A stretch of DNA of 32,782 bases from Microcaldota archaeon (GCA_021797995.1 JAJZYR010000010.1:1-32782); one strand, 5' to 3'; positions 10,301 through 19,157 are shown, counted from the stretch's first letter. Notes: generated by a model from the letters alone, not told the origin. Program-made: numbers and translations.

Positions 10301-10725
10301 AGAATTTCTCGCGGCTCTATAAGTACATCTTCCCAGGAGACGCGCATATAGAGCTAGACAATCCAAGTGAGCCTTTCAGCGGCGGAATCGAGATAAAAAT
10401 AACCGATGCGAGCCTCAGCAAGGCCCTGAAGTCGATGTCGGGAGGCCAGAAGTCGCTCATCCTGCTCATGATGCTCTTTGCGATACACCTCTGCAAGCCC
10501 TCATCGCTCTATGTCTTCGACGAGGTGGATGCCTCGCTGGATAGGGAGAATTCGAAGAAGCTCTCGCAGCTCATAAAGGAGATGAGCAGCGAGGCGCAGT
10601 TCGCGGTTGTAAGCCATAACGACTCGCTCATAATCAATGCGGATGCGGCGATAGGAGTGGTAATGTCAGGCGGGGAGTCCAAGACAGTCGGGCTGGAGGT
10701 ATCAAGCATTACGAAGAGGGCATAG
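7318..10725 (+). CDS. smc: Chromosome segregation protein SMC
   Basis: FTCVVGPNGSGKSNICDALLFGLGE, long coiled coils, hinge-like FYGRVSQLCTYDSADALAVESAAGSRFEYFVV, C-terminal KSMSGGQKSLILLMMLFAI...LYVFDEVDASLD; TTG start. Confidence 0.96.
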   Translation: MLYLKSLTLDRFKSFRHSEILISRGFTCVVGPNGSGKSNICDALLFGLGENSLSRLRISRFEELINFGMKRKKGEIAKAHVKLEFGGDEEYAIVRTARSDGKTEYRVNGKRMTRGEVLEILHANRIKADETSTITQGEIGRIISLSPKEHRELIDIAAGIKEFEAKKADALRELEKVSQRISEAQGMLNEKVGFLRELEKEKEAAEHYAALTAKLRTLRYSILMARKEALVMALDGYTKEMAVVDSKRNETEVERSGIAKRINDLETERQGITNELAANSAEAGKVNSRFEAVNTELATLGAEINGHRSSLIEIGSFVEDAEKEIAGINKTVEAGKRSIAELEAKLKKLEAEAGATVLGGGKGEDEKEIEAINRKIQELERRIAEGQDALIKLRTEASITEKAAKEAGASKARLAALLNVRKAEGSKLAEELERLRKGAKDAAEGLGRMDSAHKRAGQEMDRIDERLITLKEQRSEASARTGGLLERISTNFSEADGFYGRVSQLCTYDSADALAVESAAGSRFEYFVVDTISTADRIIEYLKKNQLGRATFIPVRDVNVDGREEGDTTAGLRPVLGLIKYDSRFDRAFRYVFGNSYVIKGIGDARKAGVGRHRYVTLDGDLVELSGTVSGGSPKRKLSLSSIENQIRTLEEQKKKLHSEIEKAEGEAFAARKAQASLEMSIEAMEKRLPTALAEMGDAERSMALAENEERGLVKRLGELKQESARQESQLDAAGKELSVAREKLRKAYSEAIAATKELARSGSSKAEKERAERARKEAEGLMISIAGTRKEMELLGARKAEIERQIDEKRLAGKSINASILQKSGRIALLEAERKEVESGIKRSSNANSKSVERLNRITDELARLGEDNGRINAQLNEVDRQLADARVKRSQTETRLNDVAAELAAYVAKPELIKGDAEVMSREADVVQARLNDLGTVNMKAPEVYAERRKDVDDALQKSNTLEAEKQAVIRMIEEIDSKKLQIFMSTFNDVNKNFSRLYKYIFPGDAHIELDNPSEPFSGGIEIKITDASLSKALKSMSGGQKSLILLMMLFAIHLCKPSSLYVFDEVDASLDRENSKKLSQLIKEMSSEAQFAVVSHNDSLIINADAAIGVVMSGGESKTVGLEVSSITKRA

Positions 10726-10733
10726 GTGGGCGA

Positions 10734-11756
10734 ATGGCAAGGATGAAGGAGCGGGGGGCACAGAAGAGGAAGGCATCGGATAAGTTAGTATGGCTTCTCT
10801 ATGCGGCGCTCCTTCTCCTGATTGTGGTCTACGCGCTCCACAACAGCATAATAATAGGAATTGCTGTCTTCGCCCTCATTGTCATCATCCTTGCAATAGA
10901 GCTCAAGCACAGCATCAGCAAGGAGGGCATCAGGAAGAGCGTGATCGACATAGCCATAGCGCTCGGGGCCGTCGCCGCATTCTATGTCGCTGCTGCCATT
11001 ATCCTCCAGACTCCGTCTCCGATAGACGTGGTCTCCAGCTGCAGCATGCTCCCTGTCCTGCAGCGCGGTGACATGGTGCTGATCCACGGAATAGGGAACA
11101 TGAGCAGCTTCCTTGCAAGCCACAAGGTGCCTGTAGTCAACGTGAGCAGCGCCGCCTTCAACTCGTTCATAGGGAACATTAGCAGCGAGTTCCTCGCGTT
11201 CTACTCGTATGTTCCTGGAGACAGGTCCATGATAAGCCAGTTCGCTGGGAGCAATTCTCCGATAGGCCTGTACAACATGGAATGCCTAAGCAGATATTCG
11301 GAACTTGGGCAGCCGGGCAACTATTACCGATGCTATGCCTCCGGGGCTGCTCAAAGGGGGAACCTGATACGGTACAATTACAGCATAGGGAACATGAGCA
11401 TCAACAATACGGTGCGTGAGATCGTTTACACCTCGTCTATAACAATCGCGAATACTGTGATATCGGAGAACTACTCTAATCCGATAGTAGTGTACAGGAC
11501 AAACGGCAGCGATGTCTTCACCGGGGACATAATACACAGGGTGTATGCGGCCATCGATTCCGGAGGCAGATACTTCCTGCTTACGAAGGGGGACAACAAT
11601 CCAGTCCTTGACATACAGGACGAGAACTATCCGCCCTCGGCGAACGGCATAGTCGGATATTACATGGGCGGCATCCCGTATGTTGGATACCTGAAGCTTA
11701 TAATAAGCGGACAGATTGCACCAATTCCCCAGTGCGGCCAGGTAATACAGCATTAG
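10734..11756 (+). CDS. Signal peptidase I-like (S26, archaeal/ER-type) membrane protein
   Basis: VVSSCSMLPVLQRGDMVLI (Ser motif), GDIIHRVYA (His motif), LLTKGDNNPVLD, N-terminal TM segments. Confidence 0.82.
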   Translation: MARMKERGAQKRKASDKLVWLLYAALLLLIVVYALHNSIIIGIAVFALIVIILAIELKHSISKEGIRKSVIDIAIALGAVAAFYVAAAIILQTPSPIDVVSSCSMLPVLQRGDMVLIHGIGNMSSFLASHKVPVVNVSSAAFNSFIGNISSEFLAFYSYVPGDRSMISQFAGSNSPIGLYNMECLSRYSELGQPGNYYRCYASGAAQRGNLIRYNYSIGNMSINNTVREIVYTSSITIANTVISENYSNPIVVYRTNGSDVFTGDIIHRVYAAIDSGGRYFLLTKGDNNPVLDIQDENYPPSANGIVGYYMGGIPYVGYLKLIISGQIAPIPQCGQVIQH

Positions 11757-11921
11757 CAACGTGGGCGGTGAATCCAACGCCGCTTGCTGGTTGGGAGAAT
11801 GCCACCTCCTTATTATCGCGCAGGTATGCATGCCTGGCAGAGCCCAGACTGGCACAGCCAGTATCCTGCGGCATGGCTTCAGAAGTCATGGCATTTTACG
11901 GCTTACCTGAGGACCGAAGAA

Positions 11922-12365
11922 TCAGCTGCTCCTGTCTGCGAAGAATTTCTTGTGCCTCTTTGGCTTCAGCGCCCCGACTATATAGTCAAATGCGGCATTT
12001 GGATTTGACTTCTCTCCGCATGTGTAGATGTCGAGCGTCGCGTACTTGTATTCATTCCACGTGTGAAGCACCACATGGCTCTCGGTTATGAGTGCCATGA
12101 CCGTCACCCCGCCCTTCTTCCCACCGAATGACCATGCCTTGTGCTCTACAAGGGTCATGTTTGCGACCTCGACGGCCTTGAGCACAGTCTGCCTCAGGAA
12201 TTCCTTGTCTTGCATGAGCTTTGGATCAAGCTCGTAAAGATTTCCGAAGACGTGCATGCCTACGATGCGCTCCCTAGGTTTTGCGTCTTCAATCTGAGGA
12301 ATAGCCTCTTTCTTAAGTTGAAGGACCTGCTGTGCTGCACCGTTTTGTCTCGAAGTGGTTCCCAT
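11922..12365 (-). CDS. S-adenosylmethionine decarboxylase / pyruvoyl arginine decarboxylase family proenzyme
   Basis: [28 protein letters not shown] contains the ESH...HTW.E....D...CG self-cleavage region. Confidence 0.88.
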   Translation of the reverse strand: MGTTSRQNGAAQQVLQLKKEAIPQIEDAKPRERIVGMHVFGNLYELDPKLMQDKEFLRQTVLKAVEVANMTLVEHKAWSFGGKKGGVTVMALITESHVVLHTWNEYKYATLDIYTCGEKSNPNAAFDYIVGALKPKRHKKFFADRSS

Positions 12366-12508
12366 TTAATATGCGCGCCTATTTTGCTGCAGATACCTCA
12401 TTGCCTTCTGTGTGATTATGGATGAAAGTATTAACTATTTAAATATATCCCCTGCAATCTTATTAGCGAATATCAGTTTATTTACGGCCATAATAATTCA
12501 TATACATT

Positions 12509-12853
12509 ATGTTGCAGTCGGGCAATAAGACGCGGCGCATGACTCCGCGGCCGGCTGCTGATAGCCGGAAAGCTGCTGGTGGGTTTCTGGAGTTGTCTGG
12601 TAAAGCTAAGGGCATAGTAAGGAATGGTTCTGTTAAGCTGCGGGTCGTAAGAAGCGGGATGTACCAGCAGCTTACCTTCACAGTAAGGAAGGTCTCTCTC
12701 GGCGGCATAAGCTACCTCGAACTGTATACCGACAGGACCGTTGATACTGCGGAGATAATAAGGGTTGCCGAGGAGGTGGGGCTGCCCGTAGAGGCGCAGA
12801 ATTGCAAGGCCTTTCCGAAAGGCACCTCCGCAAGCGATTTCCAGAACCTATGA
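12509..12853 (+). CDS. Hypothetical protein (114 aa)
   Basis: Intact ORF with TATA-like sequence upstream; no family recognised. Confidence 0.55.
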   Translation: MLQSGNKTRRMTPRPAADSRKAAGGFLELSGKAKGIVRNGSVKLRVVRSGMYQQLTFTVRKVSLGGISYLELYTDRTVDTAEIIRVAEEVGLPVEAQNCKAFPKGTSASDFQNL

Positions 12854-13006
12854 TCTTGCGTGGCGCATGTCTGACCCGGCTGTATGGGCAATGCACATAC
12901 CGGTCTTTTTGTCGAAGTGGCTGTCGCATACCGGCCTTCCACAGAGCTTGCATGCATGATTGGCCACAAGGCCGCATACATGGCACAGCGAACGGATTTC
13001 TGACAT
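12848..13006 (-). CDS. Small zinc-finger protein (zf-HIT/B-box-like, 52 aa)
   Basis: Unlisted ORF MSEIRSLCHVCGLVANHACKLCGRPVCDSHFDKKTGMCIAHTAGSDMRHARS; CxxC...CxxC....C..H...C..H spacing; TATA-like TTATAAA ~25 bp upstream (leaderless spacing). Confidence 0.75.
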   Translation of the reverse strand: MSEIRSLCHVCGLVANHACKLCGRPVCDSHFDKKTGMCIAHTAGSDMRHARS

Positions 13007-13034
13007 GGCTATAATTGGGGAGAAGGGCTTTATA

Positions 13035-13062
13035 ATGTGACATCCTCCCCGGGCTAAAGCCC
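13035..13062 (-). repeat. Solo copy of the IS200/IS605-like right-end sequence
   Basis: Reverse complement GGGCTTTAGCCCGGGGAGGATGTCACAT is identical (28/28) to 189-216. Confidence 0.8.
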
Positions 13063-13408
13063 CTTGTATTATGTGGTAAAGAGCCCAGGGGAAACAAGTG
13101 AAGTGTGGTGGGCATGCAAGAGACAGGAGTCTTTCCTAACAGGCAACTTTTCTTCGAGCATGTAGCGTTCCTCTACCTAAGTGGCTGCCGCAGATGCGAA
13201 CCTTTCTTGAAGTCGCCAACAGTCAGTAAGTTTGAATCCAACGGCAGGAGCTTCTATAAGATTGTGCGAGCAAACGAAAAGCACTTTACCAATCCAAAAC
13301 AGAGCTGCCTAGAATGCAATGCAACGCTTTCAGGCATTGCGGAAAGGCACGAGAATGCCCTCGATTCCCCGCATAAGACCATGCTCGCATTCAGACCACA
13401 CCGTACGC

Positions 13409-13726
13409 TCAGCCCCGCCTGAGTATCCTGACTATTCCTCTGTCCGCATCGACCTCTACAAGGTCCCCGTCCTTAAGGCTTGACGTTGCTACCCTGGTCC
13501 CGACAATGCACGGTTTCTTGAACTCCCTGGAGATTATGGCCGCATGAGACGTTATGCCTCCCTCATCGGTTATTATCGCTCCGGAGTTTCTACAGGCCTG
13601 TATTATGTTGGGGCGCGTCATCTCTGTAACTACGATTGCACCTTTATGCATCTTCCTGAGCTTCTCCCTTACGCTATCTGCTAGATGCATCGTAGGCCAT
13701 CTCTGCACCTTTAGAATCAGCCCCAA
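13409..13726 (-). CDS. Standalone PEP-utilising enzyme mobile (phosphohistidine) domain
   Basis: KGAIVVTEMTRPNII...AIITDEGGITSHAAIISREFKKPCIVGTRVATSSLKDGDLVEVDADRGIVRIL; contains GGxTSHAAI. Confidence 0.82.
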   Translation of the reverse strand: MGLILKVQRWPTMHLADSVREKLRKMHKGAIVVTEMTRPNIIQACRNSGAIITDEGGITSHAAIISREFKKPCIVGTRVATSSLKDGDLVEVDADRGIVRILRRG

Positions 13727-13874
13727 ACGTCGCTTACGAGTACCTTTACGGACTTGTACTTATGCACCTTTCCAGTCCTAAGCTCCTCAAGCCTTATATC
13801 CAAGCCGGTAACCTTCTTTTTCTTCATGGCATTGACTAGAGAACTGAACCCGAGTTTGTCGTCGAAAATTTGGT

Positions 13875-13951
13875 TTGCTCCCACCGGGATTTGAACCCGG
13901 GTCGCAGCCGTGAGAGGGCTGCGTCCTTGACCGGACTAGACGATAGGAGCA
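13875..13951 (-). tRNA. tRNA-Glu (CTC)
   Basis: TGCTCCT...GGGAGCA acceptor pairing, CAGCC-CTCTCAC-GGCTG anticodon arm, GGGTTCAAATCCC T-arm. Confidence 0.93.
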
Positions 13952-14017
13952 TGAGCATATCTGTTATGCCCCACATATTCTTATATCTCTTGGCATCCCA
14001 AGAGACTTGCCGATTTT

Positions 14018-15247
14018 ATGTTATGCGATAAGTACACTCCTTTCACATTAAATGGGCTTATCGGTAACAGGGACTCCGTGGCAGGGCTGCAGCAATTCGG
14101 GTTGGATGTGCTCTCAGGTAAGATATCAAGGCCTGTCATGATCTATGGTCCTCCAGGCACGGGCAAGACGGCTGCAGCAAGGGCGATAGCCTACTCAAAC
14201 GGCTTCGAGCTTCTGGAGCTGAACTCAAGCGACTACAGGGATGCGGAGACCATAAAGAGGAAGGTGCTCCCGGCAAGCCGCACGTGCGGTCTCTTCAACA
14301 AGAGGATACTTATCGTCTTCGACGAGATAGACGAATTGTCGGCAAAGTTCGACCAGGGGGCCGAAAGAGCGATAGTACAGCTGATCAACAGCTCAAAGCA
14401 GCCCGTGATCTTTACGGCAAACGATTATTGGAATAGGAAGATCGCCTTTCTGAGGAATTATGTTGAGAAATCCGAATTCAAGAGGGTGAACAGGTATGAG
14501 GTGGCCGAACTGCTGCACAAGATTGCTGGCAAGGAGGGGAAGGAAGTGGCCAGTGAGGTAATAGACGAGATAGCTAGAAGGTGCAACGGAGACGTCCGCG
14601 CGGCGCTAAATGACCTTGAGATGATGTTCGATGCAAAGCCCGAGATGATCGGCTCGCTTTCAATGCGCGACAGGAAGATGGAAATATTCTCGGTGCTTGA
14701 CAAGATATTCCTCTCCGCGAATTTTGACACCCCAAGATACGCGGCGATAAGCAGCGATGTGGACATGGGCATGCTGATAAACTGGATAGACGAGAATATA
14801 CCGACCAGGTATAGGTCAGTCGCAGAGATCAGCAATTCCTATTCCGCGCTGTCCAAGGCGAGCATGTTTTACGAGAACGCCTCAAGGACGGGGTACTACG
14901 GCTACATGAGATACGCGTCAGCGCTTATGTCCTCCGGAGTCTCCATATCCAATACAGGGGATGTCAGCATGATAAACAGGTACAGCTTCCCGGCAAACAT
15001 ACAGTATATGAGCAGGGTAAAGAAGGGCAAGGAGGCGATAACTGCCGTGGCTGCCAAGCTGTCTGGAATACTCCATTCAAACAGGAAGGATATCGTGAGG
15101 GGGAGCCTGCCCCTTATATACGCCATGATGAAAGCCGCAAAGAAAGAGCTCGGCGAGAGCGAAGTGATGGCCTTTATGTCAAGGAGCTTCAATCTCGGGG
15201 AGAAGGATATAGAATCGCTTTCCGAGTACTACAAATTCACGATGTGA
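14018..15247 (+). CDS. rfcL: Replication factor C large subunit
   Basis: Clamp-loader AAA+ N-terminus, MIYGPPGTGKTAAARAIA, ILIVFDEIDEL, C-terminal archaeal RfcL-like helical region. Confidence 0.92.
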   Translation: MLCDKYTPFTLNGLIGNRDSVAGLQQFGLDVLSGKISRPVMIYGPPGTGKTAAARAIAYSNGFELLELNSSDYRDAETIKRKVLPASRTCGLFNKRILIVFDEIDELSAKFDQGAERAIVQLINSSKQPVIFTANDYWNRKIAFLRNYVEKSEFKRVNRYEVAELLHKIAGKEGKEVASEVIDEIARRCNGDVRAALNDLEMMFDAKPEMIGSLSMRDRKMEIFSVLDKIFLSANFDTPRYAAISSDVDMGMLINWIDENIPTRYRSVAEISNSYSALSKASMFYENASRTGYYGYMRYASALMSSGVSISNTGDVSMINRYSFPANIQYMSRVKKGKEAITAVAAKLSGILHSNRKDIVRGSLPLIYAMMKAAKKELGESEVMAFMSRSFNLGEKDIESLSEYYKFTM

Positions 15248-16879
15248 CTATAGAATTATCTCCAGTGCAGCGGTTGCCTCCTCTATTCCAAAATTGTTAA
15301 GCACTTCCGGATGCAGCTCCCCGAGGAGTCCCGCTTCCTTTCCGCGGACGAGTATGCTAGCGCACCTTCCCGGTATGAAACTCCTGTGATCCAGCCTCTT
15401 CAGGCCGTATGCGATGCCGAGTTCGCCTGCCAGCGCCTCGAAGACCGACTTGATGCTGTTAAAGTTTGACTTCGGGTCGGTCGAGACCGCCGCCAGCCTG
15501 TATTCCTCAGAGGCTTTCCTGCCTTTCATCGCAAATGCCATGTCGAGCTCGAATGCCTCGAGTGGGCTCCTTTCATTAAGCGAGAGCGAGATGTTCTTTA
15601 GCAGCGAGGGCATTATCCATGTGCGCATGATCGTTATGGCCTCGGACTTAGGGTTCTTTATCCGCACCGCAGAGCCGTCTGGTTCAAGCCTCATTTTAGT
15701 AAAGTTGAGAGCGTCGTTGGAGAGGTATGAGTTCATCATCTGGGTGAATCCCAGCCCTATCATGCCTTCCTCGGCCCTCGACCTGAATATCGTCAGCGGA
15801 TCCAGGCTCCCCTGCTGAACCGACCTTACCGGAACAGGTCTTATATAATCGTAGCCGTAGGCTATCGCCAGGTCCTCTATGACATCCTGGTCGTTCAGCA
15901 CGTCGAATCTATATGCCGGCACGGTAAACTTCATGTAGCTTCCCGTATAGGAGACCGCGTAACCCATCTTGCCCCCGAGGGTTGCGGCGTTGTTCGCACC
16001 TATCTTTACCCCGAGGTCGCCCTCTATCGCGGCTATGGGAACAACGATATCATCCTGCGACATCTGCGGCGTGAGCACGGCCCTCTTGCCATAGTTGACC
16101 TGCACCCTGCTTATCTCGCCTCCCATGTCGATGAAGTTCGCCGCCAGGAGGTCTGCAGTCTTGTTTATCAGGTACTCCGACGTCCCAGTTACGTCAATAA
16201 GGAGGTCCTTGGTGGATTTGGTGACCCTGGTGCGCTCCGAGTTTATTATCGGTATAAAGGCAAGTGTGCCGTTCGAGTCCTTCAGTGCCGGATACTGGCG
16301 TTTCCCCGCTCCCGTAATGGCACCGGCGTACCTCCTTCCCTTTTCCGTATCCTCGAGTATCTCCTTATAGCTGAGCTCTTTATCGCATCCGAGGGGCCTG
16401 AATGCCTCATCCCCATAGGCGTCGTACTCAAGCTGCCCGGAGACGAAGTCGAGATTGTGCATGCCCACCGCTATCTTCCTCCTTGCCCTTCCAAAGGTAT
16501 CGCTGAATTTATCGACAGATGCAAGGAAATCGGCCAATGAGTCATCGTCGAGCTTAAGCCCCCGGGCCACAAGGCCGGCGATGTATGGCCTTACGCTGCC
16601 AACGCTGCTTCCGACGTTTATCGAGATTGCGGGATCGCCGCCCTTTACTGCGTACCTGACCTTCCTGGTTCTGTGCACGAAGTGCCTGATGGCCCTCGAC
16701 AGCCCGACAGTCCATATCAGGTCAGGGCGGTTTGAGGTTACCTCAACGCTTATCCGGCTGTCGTTTATGCTCTCCACATTGAGGCCAAGTTTGGAGAGCT
16801 GGGCCTCAAGGCTCTTGTCGGTTGTCTTTCCTTCCAGCAGCCTTGCGAGGTATCTTTTGTTAATCGTGATTACAGGCAT
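15248..16879 (-). CDS. pheT: Phenylalanyl-tRNA synthetase beta subunit
   Basis: Archaeal PheT-like length and motifs (VTSNRPDLIWTVGLSRAIR, YRFDVLNDQDVIEDLAIAYGYD); adjacent to pheS. Confidence 0.94.
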   Translation of the reverse strand: MPVITINKRYLARLLEGKTTDKSLEAQLSKLGLNVESINDSRISVEVTSNRPDLIWTVGLSRAIRHFVHRTRKVRYAVKGGDPAISINVGSSVGSVRPYIAGLVARGLKLDDDSLADFLASVDKFSDTFGRARRKIAVGMHNLDFVSGQLEYDAYGDEAFRPLGCDKELSYKEILEDTEKGRRYAGAITGAGKRQYPALKDSNGTLAFIPIINSERTRVTKSTKDLLIDVTGTSEYLINKTADLLAANFIDMGGEISRVQVNYGKRAVLTPQMSQDDIVVPIAAIEGDLGVKIGANNAATLGGKMGYAVSYTGSYMKFTVPAYRFDVLNDQDVIEDLAIAYGYDYIRPVPVRSVQQGSLDPLTIFRSRAEEGMIGLGFTQMMNSYLSNDALNFTKMRLEPDGSAVRIKNPKSEAITIMRTWIMPSLLKNISLSLNERSPLEAFELDMAFAMKGRKASEEYRLAAVSTDPKSNFNSIKSVFEALAGELGIAYGLKRLDHRSFIPGRCASILVRGKEAGLLGELHPEVLNNFGIEEATAALEIIL

Positions 16880-16888
16880 ATGACCAAC

Positions 16889-18376
16889 TTATACGATAGG
16901 CATCCTCCTGGCCCAACCCAGTCCGCCATTATAGAGCTCTGCTATGCTCTTCACCCCGGCGTTCCTTAAGAGCATGAGCCTCTCGACTCCGACGCCCCAC
17001 GCTAGGACATTGATGCCTCCGCGGCGCATTCCTGTTATCTCCCTCCTTACCATCCCGGCACCTCCGATCTCTACCCACTCGCCCAGCCGCTCTGCATACG
17101 CGTATATCTCGACCCCGGGCTCGACGAACGGGAAGTAGGAGGGCTTGAACCTCAGCTCGGCTCCGAGCCAGCTATAAAGTCTTATCAGCGTATCGAAGAG
17201 GTTTGCAAACGTAAGCCCGTTTCCTATGATTATTCCATCGCTCTGATAGAAGTCCGCAAGGTGCCTGTAGTCTATGTTCTCATTCCTGAAGATCCTACCA
17301 AGCGAGAAGAGTTTTATTGGGAGTTCGCGCTTGCTGCTCCCGGAGCCTATGCCTGAGAGGACGTCGTAGATATAACGCGCAGAAACGCTTGTCGTATGGG
17401 TTCTCAATACCGCCTCCTGGGCCGTATCCAGGTCCCACCTGTAATGCCAGCCTTCTGTATGCGCTTCCCTTACTCGCCTCACGTACTCCTTGTTTCCAAC
17501 TTCCATCTCCTCAAGTCCGGAAAGATAGAAGGTATCCTGTGCATCCCTTGCCGGATGATCCTGCGGCTGGAAGAGCGAGTCAAAGACCCAGAAGGCGGAG
17601 TCTATTACTGGACCGGCCACCTCCCTGAAGCCATTGGAGATATACGCCCTCCTTATGCTTTCTATGTTGCGGGCCAGCGGATGCCTTCTCGCGCCTATTG
17701 CCTCCTCCACCTGCACATCGGTGTCATAGGTCTTGAAGCTCTTTCCTTCCCACGCCCTACCCGCGATTATGCTCCTGTCAAGCGCTCCTATGCCCTCCTC
17801 GTCATTCATGTCCACGGCCCTCTCCCCAGCATCTGTCAGCGTGACCATGGAAATCCTCTGCCTTTCCTTTACCGACAACAGGCCCCTCTTAATCAGCTCC
17901 GAGACTACATTCCCGTTCTCTTTCCGGAGCCTGCCATATGAGCCTGAATCGCGGTTCAGCTCCCTGAGGACCCGCTCCCCATCAAGCCCCTTCTCCATGG
18001 CACTGACCCCCCGGTCTGAAAGCATCACCGCACCGTTGCTGATCCTTATCAGCTCTTTGCGTTTCGCCCACTGCATCCCTATCTGCCCGTCCTTCCCTGA
18101 GAGCTCTTTTACCAGGATAGTACCTTCCCTTAGCTTATCAAGCAGCCGTGTCTCTGGAAGCCCCTCCTTCGCATACTCCGCCCCTTCCTTGGTAAGTGTC
18201 ACTTCAGACACGCCGGTCCTCGAAATCCCGACATATCCCCGCCTGCCAAGATTCTCAAGCGCCCATAGCACCTCGTCAGTGCCGATTCCGCAGGCCTTTG
18301 TCAGCGAGTTCAAGTCTAAGGCTCCGCTCCCTTTCAGTGCACTAAGTACCAGTCTCTCGTATCTGTGCAAGGCCAT
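16889..18376 (-). CDS. pheS: Phenylalanyl-tRNA synthetase alpha subunit
   Basis: N-terminal winged-helix repeats; class II motifs (HPLARNIESIRRAYISNGFREV, LPIKLFSLGRIFRNENIDYRHLADFYQSDGI). Confidence 0.95.
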   Translation of the reverse strand: MALHRYERLVLSALKGSGALDLNSLTKACGIGTDEVLWALENLGRRGYVGISRTGVSEVTLTKEGAEYAKEGLPETRLLDKLREGTILVKELSGKDGQIGMQWAKRKELIRISNGAVMLSDRGVSAMEKGLDGERVLRELNRDSGSYGRLRKENGNVVSELIKRGLLSVKERQRISMVTLTDAGERAVDMNDEEGIGALDRSIIAGRAWEGKSFKTYDTDVQVEEAIGARRHPLARNIESIRRAYISNGFREVAGPVIDSAFWVFDSLFQPQDHPARDAQDTFYLSGLEEMEVGNKEYVRRVREAHTEGWHYRWDLDTAQEAVLRTHTTSVSARYIYDVLSGIGSGSSKRELPIKLFSLGRIFRNENIDYRHLADFYQSDGIIIGNGLTFANLFDTLIRLYSWLGAELRFKPSYFPFVEPGVEIYAYAERLGEWVEIGGAGMVRREITGMRRGGINVLAWGVGVERLMLLRNAGVKSIAELYNGGLGWARRMPIV

Positions 18377-18380
18377 ACCC

Positions 18381-19157
18381 CTACTGGCGTATTATATACT
18401 TGAAGTAAATGTAAGCTACGAATAAAGCGATAACCAGCACTGCAGCCGCATAAAGTGCCGAGCGGTGCCTGCTGTAAAGCCCACCGAAGTATCCAAGCAC
18501 CTCTGCCTGCAGCGACTCCGTCAATGTGTAAGAGAAAGAAAAACTGGAGAGCGGCTCCTCTGTGTACCATGAGAAGACAGTCGCGTTTGCATAAGTTCCA
18601 AGGACGCTTGTCTGCGGGTAATCCGGCAGCGGATATATGGATACGATGTGCGCTCCATCCGGCACGATTATGTTGAGCCTGACGCCGCGCGGCAGCTCCT
18701 GCCCGCTGGCAGTATGCTGGAAGTTGAAGACAGTGCTGTTGAATACATACTCGAACTTTCTTGGGGCTATTTCAGTCACTGTCGTCACGTTTGACACCGA
18801 GTAGCTCATCGTCATGGTCGCCGATCCCCCGCCGCTCGCAGGAACCACCGGGCCAGGCAGGAAGGCAAAGTTATGAATGCTCCCGTGCGGATTGAGTATA
18901 TGCTCTGTGATAAGCGGGCTTCCGATGAGGGTCTGCCAGTGACTCAGCGTAAGGTTATATGCCCCCCTGGCGCTTTCATATTGGCTGATGGAGCTGTTGC
19001 TTATAAAGAGGCTCAAGATCTCCACAACCTTTGCGCTGCTGTTTGTGCTGTTGAGTATCACTGTCGTATTCAGGAATGTTACATTATACGAGGCGAAGGC
19101 CGCGCTAAAGGACACAGTTGCAAATATGCCGAATAGCAAGACAGAAAGCTTATTCAT
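18381..19157 (-). CDS. Predicted secreted/membrane-anchored surface protein, sequon-rich
   Basis: N-terminal signal-like hydrophobic segment, single C-terminal TM (ALYAAAVLVIALFVAYIYF), about nine N-X-S/T sequons. Confidence 0.65.
   Translation of the reverse strand: MNKLSVLLFGIFATVSFSAAFASYNVTFLNTTVILNSTNSSAKVVEILSLFISNSSISQYESARGAYNLTLSHWQTLIGSPLITEHILNPHGSIHNFAFLPGPVVPASGGGSATMTMSYSVSNVTTVTEIAPRKFEYVFNSTVFNFQHTASGQELPRGVRLNIIVPDGAHIVSIYPLPDYPQTSVLGTYANATVFSWYTEEPLSSFSFSYTLTESLQAEVLGYFGGLYSRHRSALYAAAVLVIALFVAYIYFKYIIRQ

Noticed and set aside
13105-13422. 105-aa ORF (MVGMQETGVFPNRQ...)
   Set aside because: No motif or operon context; lies in the degenerate region beside the solo IS right end. 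I also looked for a TnpB remnant here on the minus strand and could not support one.
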